A stretch of 8,536 bases of DNA, taken from the NCBI GenBank assembly GCA_031258375.1, contig JAIRMX010000137.1, forward strand, positions 1-8,536. Direction: 5' to 3'. Numbering within the stretch: the stretch's first letter is position 1; each line of letters starts with the position of its first letter. The notes beneath the pieces are model-generated. The model did not search any database, was not told where the DNA came from, and worked only from the letters and a program-made list of their open reading frames with translations. Shown here piece by piece: positions 6,987 through 8,536 of the stretch. This DNA is from Elusimicrobiota bacterium (GTDB lineage: Bacteria > Elusimicrobiota > Elusimicrobia > Elusimicrobiales > Elusimicrobiaceae). The translations under genes and the position numbers were made by a program.

Positions 6987-7004
6987 AGTTTTCACGTGAA
7001 AACT
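6987..7004. promoter_or_regulatory. parS: parS-like centromere site 3
   Basis: Third identical copy of the 18-bp palindrome AGTTTTCACGTGAAAACT. Its centre is 83 bp from site 2, close to eight helical turns, so both sites would face the same side of the DNA. Confidence 0.87.
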
Positions 7005-7065
7005 GAGGATTAATTTCTTTATCTAACTCTAGAACAGCAAGTTTATAACAGTATCAGAAAGTCGT

Positions 7066-7093
7066 TTGTAGCGAAAACATTATATGATATAAT
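7066..7093 (+). promoter_or_regulatory. Candidate promoter for the dehydrogenase transcript
   Basis: A perfect -10 box TATAAT lies at 7088-7093, with a poor -35 (TTGTAG, 7066-7071) 16 bp before it. A start near 7100 would give an unusually long leader of about 250 bases before the dehydrogenase ATG, including the stem-loop at 7214-7263. Confidence 0.4.
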
Positions 7094-7150
7094 ACTTATA
7101 ACATTACAGAATATAAGATAGTTTTTTGATAAAAAATAATATTCATTAGA

Positions 7151-7305
7151 ATGAAAAATATTCTCGATTCAATGCTATAAATACGAGAGAAACTTGATAA
7201 AATAAAGGAGATACTTAAGCAAATGGCGGATTGGCCTCATTAATGATTGAGGCTTTGCTTAAGATAGGAGAGCTCATTGCAGCAACAATACGGAACTCGC
7301 AATAA
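7151..7305 (+). other. Possible remnant of a small gene, or tandem leader mini-ORFs
   Basis: One frame reads MKNILDSML, a TAA (7178-7180), then IREKLDKIKEILKQMADWPH and TAA (7241-7243). The next frame continues from an ATG at 7243 that overlaps this stop (TAATG) for 20 amphipathic residues, MIEALLKIGE and so on, ending in TIRNSQ at 7305. The Lys/Glu/Leu/Ile pattern looks like coding helix, so this may be a short gene broken by one stop and one frameshift. Alternatively, a 6-codon leader (7223-7243, MADWPH) with AAAGGAG 12 bases upstream may be coupled to a 20-codon peptide. I recognise no family, and overlap with the stem-loop makes chance possible. Confidence 0.25.
7214..7263 (+). promoter_or_regulatory. 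Long stem-loop in the leader of the dehydrogenase gene
   Basis: CTTAAGCAAA (7214-7223) pairs perfectly with TTTGCTTAAG (7254-7263). Stacked directly inside on the 3' side, GCCTCA (7234-7239) pairs with TGAGGC (7248-7253). The result is a 16-bp stem with a 10-base bulge on the 5' arm and an 8-base loop. A ribosome-site-like AAAGGAG ends just 3 bases before the stem. It ends 84 bases before the dehydrogenase ATG. There is no strong T-run, so it is more likely a leader structure or operator than a terminator. Confidence 0.45.
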
Positions 7306-7347
7306 TTTGATAAATTTCAGATTTATTATAAGTAAAGGAGAAATAAA

Positions 7348-8286
7348 ATGAAAGTAGTAATTATTGGCTATTTCACAGAAGCTTCTAAAATGATTATCTC
7401 AAATGAATTTCCCGAAGATTGGAAAATTGATATTGTAGCTCCCGAAAAATCTGACTTAAGCCTAGAAAATGCTGATGTTGTCATCCCTGAACATATTAGA
7501 GTAGATTCTGAATTTCTTTCAAAAGCAAATAAAATTAAATTTGTGCAGACAGGCGCTGGGTTTGATAATGTCGACATTGAAGCATGTACGAGGAAAGGGA
7601 TTTGGGTTTCAAATGCTGCCGGTGTAAATGCAATTGCTGTTGCCGAACATGTGATGGCATTTATTCTTTCATGGTATAAAAATATTCCTTATTTGGATAA
7701 TTACATGAAAGAGAAAAAAGACGAAAAAAAGCTTTCTTATGGCGGCTCGGAAATTGCGGATAAAACTATCGGCATTATCGGTGTAGGTGCAGTCGGACAA
7801 AAAGTTGCAAAATATTGCAATGCATTTGGTATGAAGGTACTCGGATATGTTAGGAGGAAAATTGATACAGTGGAAAATATTGAATTTGTTGATCTTGATA
7901 CGCTATACATGAAATCAGATATAGTAACCGTCCATGTTTCCCTTAATGATAAAACAAGACACATGATTAATAGTGATGCCTTTAAAAAAATGAAAAAATC
8001 GGCAATCATTATTAACACGGCCAGAGGAGCTATTATCGATGAAAAAGCATTAATAGCTGCGCTGAAAAATGGCGATATTGCAGGCGCCGGGCTGGATGTA
8101 TTTGAAAAAGAGCCTTTGGCAATTGACAGCGAACTTCGTGAGTTTGATAATGTCATATTAACTCCTCATACGGCAGGAATGCCTGATGGTCTTAAATTTC
8201 ATAAAAAAAGATATGCTTTTTTTATTGAAAATATTAAAAAAGTCATTGCCGGAAAAAAACCGGATAGTGCTCTTAATAAAATTTAA
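7348..8286 (+). CDS. D-isomer-specific 2-hydroxyacid dehydrogenase (phosphoglycerate dehydrogenase / hydroxyacid reductase type)
   Basis: A cytosolic oxidoreductase interconverting a 2-oxoacid and its D-2-hydroxyacid with a nicotinamide cofactor. The 312-residue protein has the family layout: a split catalytic domain (about 1-100 and 285-312) around a Rossmann domain with GVGAVG at 145-150. The catalytic triad is present: Arg226 in NTARG, Glu255 in DVFEKEP and His274 in TPHTAG. The strand-2 end reads GYVRR (166-170), lacking the acidic residue usual for NAD binding, so NADP use is possible. It is short and lacks the ACT domain of long PGDHs. The ribosome site AAAGGAG lies seven bases before the ATG. 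It stands alone, so the substrate (3-phosphoglycerate, hydroxypyruvate, glyoxylate or another) cannot be fixed. Seven of eight Arg codons are AGA/AGG, against four of ten in the agmatinase gene, a weak hint of different origin. Confidence 0.9.
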   Translation: MKVVIIGYFTEASKMIISNEFPEDWKIDIVAPEKSDLSLENADVVIPEHIRVDSEFLSKANKIKFVQTGAGFDNVDIEACTRKGIWVSNAAGVNAIAVAEHVMAFILSWYKNIPYLDNYMKEKKDEKKLSYGGSEIADKTIGIIGVGAVGQKVAKYCNAFGMKVLGYVRRKIDTVENIEFVDLDTLYMKSDIVTVHVSLNDKTRHMINSDAFKKMKKSAIIINTARGAIIDEKALIAALKNGDIAGAGLDVFEKEPLAIDSELREFDNVILTPHTAGMPDGLKFHKKRYAFFIENIKKVIAGKKPDSALNKI

Positions 8287-8416
8287 GATTTACGTTTGAA
8301 GAAATATTTTACAATAGACAATAGGACTTGAGGTGTAATTTCGGTTTAGAATTATGAAACAGTAAAACTTAATAATTAAAGAAATGTGATAAAATATTAT
8401 ATAAATAAAATAATGG

Positions 8417-8536
8417 GGTACGGGCAAACTGCACATAACAGGTCTGTATATGCTTCGGGCGCAGTAGCGCCCTCGGGGTTCCGCTACGCTAGGTCGGCTA
8501 CGCCTCCCACGCTCCGCTCCACCCACAGTTTTGCAG
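8417..8536. repeat. GC-rich palindromic repeat element, cut by the window edge
   Basis: Base composition changes abruptly from AT-rich to GC-rich. The segment contains a perfect hairpin GGGCGC-agta-GCGCCC (8457-8472), the near-repeats CGCTACGC, GGCTACGCC and ACGCTCCGCTCC (8482-8520), and outer inverted ends GCAAACTG (8424-8431) and CAGTTTTGC (8526-8534) that pair with one bulged base. A spurious minus-strand frame across it is rich in Arg and Gly. It looks like a dispersed intergenic repeat, a MITE-like element or possibly an integron attC-type recombination site. Identity and right boundary are unresolved. Confidence 0.5.

Noticed and set aside
4891..7347. Replication origin with DnaA boxes near parAB
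   Set aside because: No cluster of TTATCCACA-like boxes is visible in the intergenic stretches, so the origin is not placed inside this window.
7737..8156. Minus-strand 139-codon frame
   Set aside because: It is the antisense shadow of the dehydrogenase gene, whose plus-strand frame has all catalytic motifs.
8290..8526. Minus-strand frame of 78 codons
   Set aside because: Its first third is the GC-rich repeat read as Arg/Gly-rich peptide and the rest is AT-rich noise; no ribosome site.

Overview
The window is AT-rich bacterial chromosomal DNA with five intact protein genes and one frameshifted gene. No rRNA, tRNA, CRISPR array or insertion sequence is visible. Protein style, base composition and the parAB pair suggest a small-genome, fermentative or host-associated anaerobe. 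An Elusimicrobiota (Endomicrobium-like) source would fit, but that is an impression and not proven by the sequence.

Layout from left to right. Positions 1-372 hold no convincing gene, only a GC-rich hairpin and five tandem copies of a 7-bp unit. A cytosolic M3-family zinc oligopeptidase follows on the minus strand (373-2355). Diverging from it is a plus-strand operon of three genes: pyruvoyl-dependent arginine decarboxylase, agmatinase, and a SAM-dependent methyltransferase that overlaps the agmatinase stop codon by one base. The first two make putrescine from arginine via agmatine, releasing CO2 and urea. The methyltransferase is interrupted only by a run of 13 G; with 12 G it would read through as one 307-residue protein. 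This looks like a phase-variable or slippage-dependent gene, unless the run is a sequencing error. The operon ends at a small hairpin plus T-run.

Next is a complete minus-strand chromosome-segregation locus, parA then parB, separated by 3 bp. Three identical 18-bp palindromes (AGTTTTCACGTGAAAACT) flank it, one beyond parB and two upstream of parA. They share the 12-bp core of the classical parS site but differ in the outer bases, so they are probably this lineage's own parS variant. Such loci usually lie near the replication origin.

The right part has a gene-poor stretch (6819-7347) with two of the parS sites, a perfect -10 box, an elaborate stem-loop and short coding-like frames. A plus-strand D-2-hydroxyacid dehydrogenase (7348-8286) follows, with Arg codon use somewhat unlike the agmatinase gene. 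The last ~120 bp are abruptly GC-rich and palindromic, resembling a dispersed repeat cut by the window edge.
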